Counted from the stretch's first letter, positions 23,672 through 33,104 are shown. The stretch is 39,073 bases of DNA from an uncultured Muribaculaceae bacterium (GCA_910578385.1 CAJTQV010000027.1:1-39073); one strand, 5' to 3'. A program made the numbers and translations. The notes: generated from the letters alone by a model not told the origin.

Positions 23672-25876
23672 CTATCTTACATTATGCTTAACCACTCTGT
23701 CTCCCGATTTCAGAATATACACGCCGGGTGTGAAATTGTCAAGTCCGCTGCGGTCATAGATTACGCCTATCATAATACCAGATGTTGTATAGACTTCGAC
23801 TGATGAGTCTCCAGCGAATATGTCGCGAATATCATATTGAATCTTTTCGATTCCTGATTTTGGTTTCTCCATGCGGAATGCCGGCTGTATTGTCTGGGTC
23901 ACATAGTTTCCGCTCTCGTCCTCAAGCCGTATCCGTAAATCATACCATTTGTTTGTACTCGGCTTGTCTACACTTTTAAGTGAGCCGGTGAAGCAATATC
24001 CGTATCCGGGAACGAAAAACTTATCTGGATTTTCGGCAACCTCAATTGGTGCGTAGTCATTCTCTCCCGACGGAGACCATTCTATAACAACCTGTTTGAG
24101 AGGTTTGACCGCCATTTCTCTTCTGTAGTAGGTCTCATTTTCAATTTCAACCTCCTTCTCTACGTATTTGAAATCACCACCGTAAATCTCCACAAAAGCA
24201 TTGTTGCCGCTTTCAAAGCGGTCGGTGACCACGCCTTCTGAATCGTTGAACGACAGTAGCTGAAGCACCGGCGGAATCCAGTCGCTTTTATCAAGGCTTA
24301 ATCCTATCTCGGAGTCGTTTCGCCCGTTTATCTCACCGTCAATCAGAATATTGCTGTCGGTTAAGTTGTAGATGAAGTGCTCGCCTTCTTTGTGGCCCGC
24401 CACCTCTGTAAGAAATAGGTCAGTTATCCGTGCCTCTCCCTGTCTTCCCACAAATCCGGAACCAACGCCTGTTTGAAACAGATAAGGAAACATTTCCTCT
24501 GGGAACGGTTCCTCGTCGGCATTTATCAGCAGAGATAAGGTTGGTACATTGTTTCCTGGCATGCCTTTGTAATCGTTGAATCCCGAAGGTATGTATGGAT
24601 TAACCCAAGTATGGAAATCATCGTGGTTGCCATATTCCAGATTGTTTGTCCATAGATTATCTTGTCCGTATGCCATAAATCCTAGATTCATGTTGTAGGG
24701 AAGCCAACTTAATTTTCCGTCGGATTCGTGGAGCACGCGCATATCCAGGCTGCCTTCCGACCCGTCCATCAACAGTTCCACAATCTGGTTCTCAACAAGG
24801 GTCTCAAAACCCGCGAAGTCGGCAGAGGATTTGTTGTCTGTGCATATAAGCATATTAACTGAGACACCTTTGTCCATTTCGGATGTTATTATTTCTTTTG
24901 CCATACTGAGAGATGTGGAAATAAAACCTCCGGTCGAAGCGAGAAGATTAATTTTGGGGTAAACCCCAAAGCCGTCTTCCATGGCACTTTTGGATGGCAT
25001 TGCCTGAAATTTCCATGTTTTGTATAAATCGGGATTGTTCGAGTATTTACCTGGTGTGTTGCCTACATTCGTCATAAGAGCGTAGACATCGCCATCCGTT
25101 GCCATACATATGCTTTGGACTAGAAATCCGCAGTCTTCGGGAAGTTCATTCATATACCATGTGGGAGGTGTGACGTTTGTTCGGTCTCCTGTCAATGAGT
25201 TGATTCGGTCTCTTAGCCATATTATGCTTTCAGTCAAAGGAAGATTGTATTTTCCACCGATACATACGGACATGAGGTTGAACGATGATTCCAAATCACC
25301 CTCTCTTGTTATATTTTCCGTAAATTCTTCGGGATCGTATTCTATTTGGGCATAGCTGAAAGGTGTATAGTCCGGTTTGAGTAATTCCAATTCGTATTTG
25401 TTTATGGCTTTTGAACCGTCAAGCGTTATCTCTACTCCGTCTTTGAGCGATTCCACTTTCTCAAATACTATGTAGCTGTCACGCGGATTTTCCGGGTTGC
25501 GGAAGTATCCGATGATTATGTCGGGATATCCGTAATAAGGAGTGACGGTCATACTCATATTGTCATTGTTCGCATAGTGTTCCGTATCACCCAACGAACT
25601 TTCTCCGTATTGCGCGAACCATGGCTCGAGATAGTTTGGATATACCCATTTGATGTGAATGGTGATTGTATTGTCTCGAGTTTGGTCGTTTTCTTTCGAG
25701 GCATTGAATGAGTTGTTGTGGGTAGTTGTCGAACATTCACTCTCCTGGAGTTTGCCATTTGCAGCAACTGTGTAGTTGCGGCATTCTCCCTTGATTCCGT
25801 TTCTGGTCACCTCGAAATTACCGAAACATGCAAGGGCAATCGCGATTGAGGCCACAAGGCATAAAATATATTTCAT
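23672..25876 (-). CDS. Exported protein of unknown function with sorting-like tail
   Basis: 734 residues. The N-terminus MKYILCLVASIAIALAC is a signal peptide; the cysteine at 17 makes a poor lipobox, so ordinary cleavage is equally possible. I do not recognise any domain in the body. It is acidic and Asn-rich, with stretches such as YFRNPENPRDSYIVFEKVES, INLLASTGGFISTSLSMAKE and VNMLICTDNKSSADFAGFE, and no visible catalytic motif. The C-terminal end, VEVYTTSGIMIGVIYDRSG followed by FTPGVYILKSGDRVVKHNVR, has the V-Y-x-x-x-G and G-V-Y-I-L pattern of Por-type sorting tails. It is divergent from the membrane regulator at 26184 with a shared ~307-base upstream region, so that protein is a candidate regulator (inference). 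Confidence 0.75.
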   Translation of the reverse strand: MKYILCLVASIAIALACFGNFEVTRNGIKGECRNYTVAANGKLQESECSTTTHNNSFNASKENDQTRDNTITIHIKWVYPNYLEPWFAQYGESSLGDTEHYANNDNMSMTVTPYYGYPDIIIGYFRNPENPRDSYIVFEKVESLKDGVEITLDGSKAINKYELELLKPDYTPFSYAQIEYDPEEFTENITREGDLESSFNLMSVCIGGKYNLPLTESIIWLRDRINSLTGDRTNVTPPTWYMNELPEDCGFLVQSICMATDGDVYALMTNVGNTPGKYSNNPDLYKTWKFQAMPSKSAMEDGFGVYPKINLLASTGGFISTSLSMAKEIITSEMDKGVSVNMLICTDNKSSADFAGFETLVENQIVELLMDGSEGSLDMRVLHESDGKLSWLPYNMNLGFMAYGQDNLWTNNLEYGNHDDFHTWVNPYIPSGFNDYKGMPGNNVPTLSLLINADEEPFPEEMFPYLFQTGVGSGFVGRQGEARITDLFLTEVAGHKEGEHFIYNLTDSNILIDGEINGRNDSEIGLSLDKSDWIPPVLQLLSFNDSEGVVTDRFESGNNAFVEIYGGDFKYVEKEVEIENETYYRREMAVKPLKQVVIEWSPSGENDYAPIEVAENPDKFFVPGYGYCFTGSLKSVDKPSTNKWYDLRIRLEDESGNYVTQTIQPAFRMEKPKSGIEKIQYDIRDIFAGDSSVEVYTTSGIMIGVIYDRSGLDNFTPGVYILKSGDRVVKHNVR

Positions 25877-25891
25877 AAGCGTTGCTTTTAT

Positions 25892-25913
25892 TGCCCCGGC
25901 ACCTAACGGGGCA
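25892..25913 (-). promoter_or_regulatory. Leader hairpin of the 734-residue protein gene
   Basis: TGCCCCG/CGGGGCA (25892-25898/25907-25913), a 7-bp GC stem ending 15 bases upstream of the minus-strand ATG. It could modulate ribosome access. Confidence 0.4.
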
Positions 25914-25974
25914 CTGTTTGTACTTGGTAGGAAAAGGCGCTCCCTATTCTTATTTATGGGTTCCCAACCGATTG

Positions 25975-26006
25975 CAAAGTTATACGTCTATTTGTTTCTT
26001 ATCAAG
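25975..26006 (-). promoter_or_regulatory. Promoter of the 734-residue protein gene
   Basis: On the minus strand: CTTG (26006-26003), 20 bases, TAACTTTG (25982-25975). The leader is about 90 bases. I find no equally good promoter for the plus-strand gene in this gap. Confidence 0.7.
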
Positions 26007-26183
26007 TCAATTGCCACCAAAATTGAGTGTTAATAGCTTTATGCCATTACTTAAAAAATACTGTTAAAGTTGATAAATGGTTTATATATAAGGTGTTAGT
26101 TATACTGTTGAATATCAGTCGCAATACAATTGGATGCTCAATGTCCGTTATTCTATAAATTTTATTGAATGATAAGGAATTGT

Positions 26184-27806
26184 ATGATTAGAATAATTTC
26201 AGTAATCTTGTCTGTAGCATATCTTGCGTTGCCGGGAGGCGCACGGTATGTTGCACCCGACTATTCGCGGCTAAAAGTGTTGTTTGAAGATGGTAATTTC
26301 AATATTCTTGAAAAGGAGACCTCAACATTGCTCGACAATGGCAACCTTAATATAGATGACTGGCTGCGTGTGTCCAATTTTAATGGGATGGCTCTTTTAA
26401 ATCTGAACCGAATTGAGGATTTCCTCACCAGAGCTGATTGTGTTATAACGAAACATAAACCGGATTCCTTGCTATATTGGGACTTAAAGGAATATGTCGG
26501 CATGAGTGACATATTATGCACGATAGGTCTTTATGATGCTGCTAGAATCGCTCTTGAGCGCGGTGGCGAGTGTGCATTGCGTCTCGGATCGGTGTCGGAG
26601 ACTCGTAGAAACACTTCGCTTGCGCAGTATTGGCTCTCAGTGTCGCAGTACAATTCTATGATAGGTAATTTCGTAGAGGCTATCAGGGCATGGACAAAAG
26701 CAGGGGAATATGTAGATGGTAGTCCGTCGCTTGGTATTATCTGGAATGGAGAAGGAGGTTACATATATGAGCTTATGGGAGATACCTCTACATCCGAACG
26801 CTATTTCAGACGTGCCCTCGATTTTGAGCCGCGTAACATCAATCAACTCACAGCTTTGATCCATTGTGCCGGTTTTCTCAATGATAGGAGCCACTATGCA
26901 GCATCTCTTAATTTACTGTATTCGCGTCAGGATTTGATGGAACTTTCTGTATCCGCTCCGTTGCAGAGACGGGATTTGCTTCGAGCGGAGGGTGAAGCTC
27001 TGCAGGGAATCGGCGAATATTCTCTGGCCGCCGGCAATTTCAGGCGCGTCATTGAATTGAGTGATTCTCTAAATATCGTCAACGACAGACTTAAAAACTC
27101 AATGATGGCCGAAAATATCAATCCTGATGATTACGCCTCACTTAAAAATGCATATGTACTTTCTTCGAAGAAAATTGCATGGCTCATACTGTCTGTATCG
27201 GTTATTTGTTGGATTATCATAATATGTTGTCATTATATTGCTGGTGAGTACCGTGTAAAAAGACGAAGAGACATAATAAAGACGATGACATTTGAATATG
27301 ATCAGTTGCTTTTAAAGGAACGCCAGTCGGATCTCGAAAGTCAGCTTGATGAAAGTTCGCGTACTGCATGTGAATCTGCGCTGCGCATGGCGAGCATCAA
27401 CGAGGGTTTGAGAGAAATACGGCGTGAGGTAATCAGTTCGTCAAAAGGTGAAAAGGAACGCCTGAGAGCAATTAATGCGAGTCTCAGAAGCAGGGGAATG
27501 TACACTTCTTCCGCTATGGATAAATTTAATCTTCTCTTCAGCAAGGTTCGTCAGGAGTTTGTTGAAAATCTCACGCGGTTGGCTCCTGATTTATCGAAGA
27601 CGGAATTGGAGATTTGCAATCTTCTGTTGCTCGGGTGGACGGCAAAGGAGATAGCTTCCATGACCGGGAGATCTCACAGAACTGTGGAGTCCGTAGTATA
27701 TTCGGTACGCAAAAAACTAAAGGTGACAGGTTCGACCGAGGTCTGGCTGCGTAGAGTTTCCGGTCTCAGCATCGAACAGATTGAAAATCTAAAGAAACAA
27801 GTTTAG
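26184..27806 (+). CDS. Membrane-anchored TPR regulator with C-terminal LuxR-like HTH
   Basis: 540 residues from the ATG at 26184, preferred because AAGGAA lies just upstream; an ATG at 26169 is also in frame. An N-terminal signal or membrane segment (IRIISVILSVAYLALPGG) leads into ~290 residues of helical TPR-like repeats, for example YDAARIALERGGECALRLGS and YIYELMGDTSTSERYFRRAL. One clear transmembrane helix, WLILSVSVICWIIIICCHYI, lies at about 331-352, followed by a basic stop-transfer KRRRD and a coiled-coil-like linker. At about 470-530, LSKTELEICNLLLLGWTAKE and IASMTGRSHRTVESVVYSVR form a LuxR/FixJ-type helix-turn-helix. This layout matches Bacteroidota one-component regulators with a periplasmic TPR sensor and a cytoplasmic DNA-binding end. 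The ligand and targets are unknown; the divergent 734-residue protein is the obvious candidate. Confidence 0.85.
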   Translation: MIRIISVILSVAYLALPGGARYVAPDYSRLKVLFEDGNFNILEKETSTLLDNGNLNIDDWLRVSNFNGMALLNLNRIEDFLTRADCVITKHKPDSLLYWDLKEYVGMSDILCTIGLYDAARIALERGGECALRLGSVSETRRNTSLAQYWLSVSQYNSMIGNFVEAIRAWTKAGEYVDGSPSLGIIWNGEGGYIYELMGDTSTSERYFRRALDFEPRNINQLTALIHCAGFLNDRSHYAASLNLLYSRQDLMELSVSAPLQRRDLLRAEGEALQGIGEYSLAAGNFRRVIELSDSLNIVNDRLKNSMMAENINPDDYASLKNAYVLSSKKIAWLILSVSVICWIIIICCHYIAGEYRVKRRRDIIKTMTFEYDQLLLKERQSDLESQLDESSRTACESALRMASINEGLREIRREVISSSKGEKERLRAINASLRSRGMYTSSAMDKFNLLFSKVRQEFVENLTRLAPDLSKTELEICNLLLLGWTAKEIASMTGRSHRTVESVVYSVRKKLKVTGSTEVWLRRVSGLSIEQIENLKKQV

Positions 27807-27847
27807 CTAACATAATTCATATCATAGATAGTTCTCTTCGCAGTAAA

Positions 27848-27896
27848 ATCCCTCAATGAAGGGGACTTTTCGGGAAAAGGTCTCTCATTGAGGGAT
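27848..27896. terminator. Dispersed repeat/terminator element, copy 2
   Basis: ATCCCTCAATGA (27848-27859) pairs perfectly with TCATTGAGGGAT (27885-27896); inner CTTTT/AAAAG stem with a CGGG loop. A T tract follows. It separates two converging genes, like copy 1 at 23503. Confidence 0.75.
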
Positions 27897-27926
27897 GGAT
27901 TTTTTTCGGGGTGGAGGGGAGGTGCG

Positions 27927-29903
27927 TCAGTAGCTGCCGGCGGTGGTGCGGCGGGAGCCACGGTCGTTGGGGTCGAAGGGGTTGCGGGTCGGGTCGAACA
28001 GGTCTTCTTCTTCCTCTTCTTCGTTGTTGTTCTTCTTGTTGCTGCGGGCGCGTTTGTCGGTCGCGGGCTTGTTCTTGAGTATAGCCGCCGGCTTCATCAT
28101 GTCTATCGGTGTGCCGAATAGTGCCCAGTTCTCCTCTTTGTCCCAGTTCTTCTTGACGTTGATTGCCTTGGGGTAGTAGTAGACCAGCTCCGGCTGTAGA
28201 CAGAGCGCGTAGTTGCCGGTGTCGTATTCGCCGTTGCCGTTGAGGTCGAGCACCGCACGGGCATAGAAGCGGCCCGGCGTGAGGAAGGGGAAGAAGGCGT
28301 CGCCATTCTCCACTATTGCCGTGCGCTGCACGGCGTCGCTGCCGTTCAGCAGCTCCACAAACGCCGGCGTGCCCTGAGGTATGCCCGTTATGTGGAACAG
28401 CACCGAGCAATAGTCTCCGTTCTGCTTCACCGTGAATTCATGGGTTATCGGGCGCGTGGGCTTGCCGTAGATGTCGGTTCCGGCTATCGAGTCAATTTCA
28501 AGGCGGTATTTCGCGCCATACTCCCACGGGTAGTCGAGTGAGTAGGAGCGGGCCTGAAGCGAATCCGGACGCGTCAGCAGGAAGCGGCCCGGGACAGGCG
28601 CATAGACCGAGTCGACCATCACCGAGAGATGTACAGCCGTGGTGTCGAAACGAGCCAACGGCACCGGGCTTTCGAAAAGAACGGGGAGATGCACGTCCTG
28701 TGTGGTCGAGGAAACCATCTTCAGCGTGGTCGTGATGGCGGCAATTGAATCGGCTGCGGAAATCCTGACCTTCTCATTCTTCTTTTTCTTGGGAGCCGGA
28801 GCACGCTTGGTGAAGAAATTGAGAGTGTCAATCACTGCGGTGGGCACGAGATTCTGGTCGGTGCGTGTATAAGCCACCTCCAGACGCAGCGAGTCGGTGC
28901 GCATCAGCTCCGGGGTGAGCCACCACACGAGCGAGTCGAGACGCTGCGAGGCTTCGAGGGTGCCGAGACGGGTGTCTGCGGGCCTGTCGAGAATGCGGAT
29001 GCGCGGCATCGAGTCGGCACGCGTGTTGAATTTAAGGAACACGCGCGTGGAGTCGAGACGCTCGTACTTGGTCATGTACTGCTGCCGGATCTCCGAATTG
29101 AAGGTGCGGAGCAGGATGTCATTTGGCAGGAACTGCGTGCGCCGGCGTTCGCGCACGGTGTCGAGCTTGCCGGTCAGCGGGTCGTAGACCGAGTCGATGG
29201 CCAGGGTCTCGCGTGCGGTGGGTTCAACTACGAAGTCGTAGAAAGCCATATCCTCCTCGGGCGAGGAATAGGTATAGTCGTTGTCGTTGTCGCCGAGAGC
29301 GAAAACGCGGTAGCTGCCCGGGGCGAGTCCTCGGATTGTGAACTGTCCCCGGTCGTCGGTCTTGGCCACGCGCAGGAGCCGGGTGGTCGAGAACGCCGAG
29401 TCGGCGAGGTTGGAATGCACGCCGACAATCATGCTCTGCTGCGGTTCGAGGTTACGCGCCGAGAACACTCGGCCTGAAATGCGGAGCGAGTCGAGCTCCG
29501 GACCGGTCGAGAAAGAATAGGTGAATCCCTGGAGCTGGTTCCCCTCGTTGTTGTCCTCGATAGCGTCGGCGAAATCGACGGTGTATGTGGTGTTGGGGGC
29601 GAGCGAGTCGAACTCTATGGTCACGCGGCGACCCTGCGACGATACGCGCGGGGTGGACTTCGAAGTCGGCGAAACTACCACCTTCGAGAACGCGTCCTTC
29701 ACATTGATAAGCTCATCGAAAGTGAGGGTCATCTTCTCCCGGTTGACATTGACCGAGCCTGGGGCAGGTGTCGCCGACAGGAACCTCGGCGGGTCCTCGT
29801 CGCGTGCTCCGCCGGTGGGAGTGCCCATGTTGGCGCAGGCCCCGGCGAGAAGCATCGCCGAAGCGCCGAGAAGCACCCCGAAAAAACTGTTTTTAATCTT
29901 CAT
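27927..29903 (-). CDS. Ig-like (Big_5/SbsA-type) domain lipoprotein
   Basis: 658 residues. The start MKIKNSFFGVLLGASAMLLAG leads to a lipobox-like LAGAC with Cys23; the leucine is one place further out than canonical, but the following CANMGTPTGGARDEDPP is a strongly conserved Bacteroidota lipoprotein N-terminus. Residues ~38-135 form an SbsA-type Ig domain (FLSATPAPGSVNVNREKMTL, LAPNTTYTVDFADAIEDNN). A carboxypeptidase-regulatory-like beta domain follows (GQFTIRGLAPGSYRVFALGD). The rest is beta-rich with a few basic patches. The tail is unusual: KRARSNKKNNN, six glutamates, then DLFDPTRNPFDPNDRGSRR. It is probably an outer-membrane-attached conserved protein of unknown role. It is divergent from secDF. 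Confidence 0.85.
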   Translation of the reverse strand: MKIKNSFFGVLLGASAMLLAGACANMGTPTGGARDEDPPRFLSATPAPGSVNVNREKMTLTFDELINVKDAFSKVVVSPTSKSTPRVSSQGRRVTIEFDSLAPNTTYTVDFADAIEDNNEGNQLQGFTYSFSTGPELDSLRISGRVFSARNLEPQQSMIVGVHSNLADSAFSTTRLLRVAKTDDRGQFTIRGLAPGSYRVFALGDNDNDYTYSSPEEDMAFYDFVVEPTARETLAIDSVYDPLTGKLDTVRERRRTQFLPNDILLRTFNSEIRQQYMTKYERLDSTRVFLKFNTRADSMPRIRILDRPADTRLGTLEASQRLDSLVWWLTPELMRTDSLRLEVAYTRTDQNLVPTAVIDTLNFFTKRAPAPKKKKNEKVRISAADSIAAITTTLKMVSSTTQDVHLPVLFESPVPLARFDTTAVHLSVMVDSVYAPVPGRFLLTRPDSLQARSYSLDYPWEYGAKYRLEIDSIAGTDIYGKPTRPITHEFTVKQNGDYCSVLFHITGIPQGTPAFVELLNGSDAVQRTAIVENGDAFFPFLTPGRFYARAVLDLNGNGEYDTGNYALCLQPELVYYYPKAINVKKNWDKEENWALFGTPIDMMKPAAILKNKPATDKRARSNKKNNNEEEEEEDLFDPTRNPFDPNDRGSRRTTAGSY

Positions 29904-29930
29904 TCAGATACCGATTTCTCTTTCTAACGT

Positions 29931-29938
29931 CAAAAATA
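29931..29938 (-). promoter_or_regulatory. -7 box for the Ig-like lipoprotein gene
   Basis: TATTTTTG on the minus strand, 27 bases upstream of the ATG. No convincing TTTG at the expected distance, so only the -7 element is claimed. Confidence 0.45.
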
Positions 29939-30014
29939 ACTAAAATAATCCATAAAAACCCTTGTCAAAGTCAAATTTATGAGAATCTTTTAATGAAACA
30001 TCAAAAAAAAGCGG

Positions 30015-30022
30015 TATATTTG
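30015..30022 (+). promoter_or_regulatory. -7 box of the secDF promoter
   Basis: TATATTTG, preceded by an A tract; the -33 region is not clear. The leader to the ATG is about 80 bases and includes the hairpin at 30028. Confidence 0.5.
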
Positions 30023-30027
30023 CAAGC

Positions 30028-30065
30028 TGAAAGATTGTATCGCCTCCGCAGGGGGTGAGCTTTCA
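30028..30065 (+). promoter_or_regulatory. Leader hairpin upstream of secDF
   Basis: Outer TGAAAG/CTTTCA (30028-30033/30060-30065) and inner CCTCC/GGGGG (30043-30047/30051-30055). It starts near the predicted transcription start. Whether it controls SecDF levels is unknown. Confidence 0.35.
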
Positions 30066-30111
30066 TGTTATTTCATAAGGAAAATAATAAATAAAATAAC
30101 AACAAAACACA

Positions 30112-33081
30112 ATGCAGAACAAAGGGTTTATCAGCACCATTGCCATTCTGTTGGTTTTGATATGCGGATTCTACATCTCCTTCTCGTTCGTGACCCGTCA
30201 CTACGAGGATGAGGCGCGTGAGTTCGCGGCTAAAATGTCGAAGACCACCGATGAGACCAATGATGCTTACAAACAGAGTCTGAAGCAATTCAACGATTCG
30301 ATCGACAAAGAGAAAGTGTATCTGGGCTACACGTACAACCAGGTGCGCAAGATGGAGGTCGGCCTCGGCCTTGACCTCAAGGGTGGTATGAACGTGGTGC
30401 TTGAAGTGTCGGTTCCCGACATGCTCCGCCAGTACGCGTCGGGCGACGCACAGCTCGCCCAGATCAACGCCGCCATCAAGAAAGCTGAGGATGCCGGTGT
30501 GAAATCGAGCGACGCCGATTTCATCGCCAAGGTCGGAAGCTACATCCAGCCGGGCGTCATGTCAGGCCTCTTCATCCGCGAGGGTGAGTATATGGGCCAG
30601 CTGAAGAGCAACGCCTCGAACGCCGAGGTGATCGAAGCTCTCAACAAGCAGGTTGACAGCCAGGTTGACGCGGCCTTCAACATCTTCCGCACACGTATCG
30701 ACCAGTTCGGTGTGGTTGCCCCCAACATCCAGAAGCTCCAGGACAAGAAGGGTCAGATCCTTCTCGAGCTCCCCGGTGTGAAGGAACCCGAGCGTGTGAC
30801 AGACCTTCTGAAGTCGAGCGCGAACCTGGAGTTCTTCGAGGTTTACAACTATAACGAGATTGCCGGTGACCTCGCGAACTTCGCTTCGCAGTATGCCGCT
30901 CTCGACACAGTGAACCACCTCAACGTAATCGCACTTCTCGGCGGTCCGCAGCGCAACGGCAGCCCGGTTGTGGGTATGGTCACTCCGGCCAACCGCAACC
31001 TCGTTGACTCGATCATGAACACCGACCTCGCCAAGAAGCTCCTCCCCGCCGACCTCACACTCGCGTGGAGCGTGAAGCCCGCCGAGTTCCCCGTGACCGA
31101 CGAGAAGGGTAACGTTGTCAAGAAAGCCAACGGCGAGAACAAGACCGTAGGCTACTGGGAGCTTGTTGCCCTCAAGGGTGATGCCGCTCTCGAAGGCGAT
31201 GCCGTGACATCGGCTTCGTCGGAGTATGACAACATGCAGGGTAACATGGTCAACATGAAGATGACCGACCGTGGCGCTCAGGAGTGGGCTACCATCACCC
31301 GCAACAACATCGGCCGCTCAATCGCCATCGTTCTCGACAACAACGTCTACTCGTTCCCGAACGTGAACAACGAGATCACCGGCGGAAGCTCGCAGATTAC
31401 CGGTAACTTCACTCCCGAAGAGGCCAACGACCTCGCCAACGTGCTCAAGTCGGGTAAGATGTCGGCACGCGTGGATGTTGTCAGCAACAACGTGATCGGC
31501 CCGAGCCTCGGTGCCGAGGCCATCCAGATGGGCTTCGTCTCGTTCATCGTGGCAATCTTCCTGCTGATGGTCCTCATGATTCTCTACTACGGCTGGATTC
31601 CCGGTCTGGTGGCTAACGTGGGACTTATCCTCAACCTCTACTTCACACTCGGTATCCTCGCATCGCTCCAGGCAGTGCTGACACTGTCGGGTATCGCCGG
31701 TATCGTGCTCGCGCTCGGTATGGCTGTCGATGCCAACGTGCTTATCTTCGAGCGTACCAAAGAGGAGCTCAAGAACGGCAAGAAACTCCGTCAGGCAATA
31801 TCGGAGGGTTACAGCAACGCCTTCTCGGCTATCTTCGACTCGAACCTCACTTCGGTCATCACCGGTGTGATTCTCCTTATCTTCGGTTCAGGTCCTATCA
31901 AGGGCTTTGCCACAACGCTTATCATCGGTATCGTCTGCTCGTTCTTCACAGCAGTCTTCCTGACCCGCATAGCGTTTGACCTCATCACCAAGAACGGCCG
32001 CAACGCCGGCATGACATTCACCACCGGCATGAGCCGCAACTTCCTCACCAACCCGAAGATCAACTTCCTCGGCCAGTGGAAGACAGCATCGGTGGTATGG
32101 ATCGCCCTCATCGTGATCGGTATCGCATCGCTCGCAATCCGCGGCATGAACCAGGGTATCGACTTCTCGGGTGGCCGCAACTATGTTGTGCAGTTCGAGA
32201 AGGATGTTGACCGCGAGGCTGTCCAGGAGAAACTTACAAACCTCTTCCAGGAGAAAGCCAACGACAAGACCGTCTCTGTACAGGTCATCACAATCGACAA
32301 CCCCTCGAAGCTGCGTATCTCTACCAGCTACAAGATCGCTGACGAGAGCGAAGGCATAGAGAACGAGATCACAGGTCTTCTCTACGAAGGTCTCAAGGAT
32401 GAGCTTACCAACAACGGCAAGCTGATGGACCAGAACGCGTTCACCATCGCCGACGAGAGCCATGGTATCATATCGATCCAGAAGGTTGGTCCCTCGGTGG
32501 CCGACGACATGAAGCGCGACGCATACTGGGCAGTCGGTATCGCACTTGTCTGCATGTTCCTCTACATCCTGCTCCGTTTCCGCAACATCGCCTTCTCGGT
32601 CGGCGCGCTCTGCGCCGTGGCCCTCACCGCATTCCTTATCATCGGCTTCTACTCCGTATGCTGGGGCTTCTTCCCCTTCTCGATGGAGATTGACCAGTCG
32701 TTTATCGCTGCGGTGCTGACCATCATCGGTTATCAGATCAACGATACCGTGGTTGTGTTCGACCGTGTGCGCGAGACGATGAAGGACTTCCCGAAAGAGG
32801 ACCGCTTCGTGACCTTCAACAAGTCGCTCAACACGACACTGAGCCGTACGGTGATGACATCGTTCTCGACTCTGCTCGTGCTCCTCTGCATCTTCTTCCT
32901 CGGTGGCGACACAATCCGTTCGTTCACATTCGCGATGATCTTCGGTGTTGTGGTAGGTACATTCTGCTCGCTCTACTGCGCAGCTCCCATCGCCTACAAC
33001 ATCATCAAGCGCAACGGCAGGAAGAACACGGCAGCCGCCGACGGCAAGCCCGTTCTCGAAGGCAACCGCCGCTTCAAATAA
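30112..33081 (+). CDS. secDF: Fused protein translocase subunits SecD and SecF
   Basis: 989 residues. SecDF uses the proton gradient to help pull secreted proteins out of the SecYEG channel on the periplasmic side. In the SecD half, an N-terminal membrane helix (ISTIAILLVLICGFYISFSF) leads to the conserved GLGLDLKGGMNVVLEV motif and a large periplasmic domain; the membrane block includes VLALGMAVDANVLIFERTKE and GSGPIKGFATTLIIGI. In the SecF half, GIDFSGGRNYVVQFEKD is the matching D1 motif, followed by VGPSVADDMKRDAYWAVG, QINDTVVVFDRVRETMKDF and a final membrane block. About 12 membrane helices are expected in total. The SecD-SecF fusion is usual in Bacteroidota. Given the number of signal peptides here, this gene serves most of its neighbours. 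Terminator at 33105. Confidence 0.97.
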   Translation: MQNKGFISTIAILLVLICGFYISFSFVTRHYEDEAREFAAKMSKTTDETNDAYKQSLKQFNDSIDKEKVYLGYTYNQVRKMEVGLGLDLKGGMNVVLEVSVPDMLRQYASGDAQLAQINAAIKKAEDAGVKSSDADFIAKVGSYIQPGVMSGLFIREGEYMGQLKSNASNAEVIEALNKQVDSQVDAAFNIFRTRIDQFGVVAPNIQKLQDKKGQILLELPGVKEPERVTDLLKSSANLEFFEVYNYNEIAGDLANFASQYAALDTVNHLNVIALLGGPQRNGSPVVGMVTPANRNLVDSIMNTDLAKKLLPADLTLAWSVKPAEFPVTDEKGNVVKKANGENKTVGYWELVALKGDAALEGDAVTSASSEYDNMQGNMVNMKMTDRGAQEWATITRNNIGRSIAIVLDNNVYSFPNVNNEITGGSSQITGNFTPEEANDLANVLKSGKMSARVDVVSNNVIGPSLGAEAIQMGFVSFIVAIFLLMVLMILYYGWIPGLVANVGLILNLYFTLGILASLQAVLTLSGIAGIVLALGMAVDANVLIFERTKEELKNGKKLRQAISEGYSNAFSAIFDSNLTSVITGVILLIFGSGPIKGFATTLIIGIVCSFFTAVFLTRIAFDLITKNGRNAGMTFTTGMSRNFLTNPKINFLGQWKTASVVWIALIVIGIASLAIRGMNQGIDFSGGRNYVVQFEKDVDREAVQEKLTNLFQEKANDKTVSVQVITIDNPSKLRISTSYKIADESEGIENEITGLLYEGLKDELTNNGKLMDQNAFTIADESHGIISIQKVGPSVADDMKRDAYWAVGIALVCMFLYILLRFRNIAFSVGALCAVALTAFLIIGFYSVCWGFFPFSMEIDQSFIAAVLTIIGYQINDTVVVFDRVRETMKDFPKEDRFVTFNKSLNTTLSRTVMTSFSTLLVLLCIFFLGGDTIRSFTFAMIFGVVVGTFCSLYCAAPIAYNIIKRNGRKNTAAADGKPVLEGNRRFK

Positions 33082-33104
33082 GCCGCGCGAACCGCAACAT
33101 AATC

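Noticed and set aside
23549..23803. Possible 84-residue plus-strand gene after the DUF4143 ATPase
   Set aside because: It begins inside the terminator stem and overlaps the 3' end of the minus-strand gene; no promoter or recognisable sequence.
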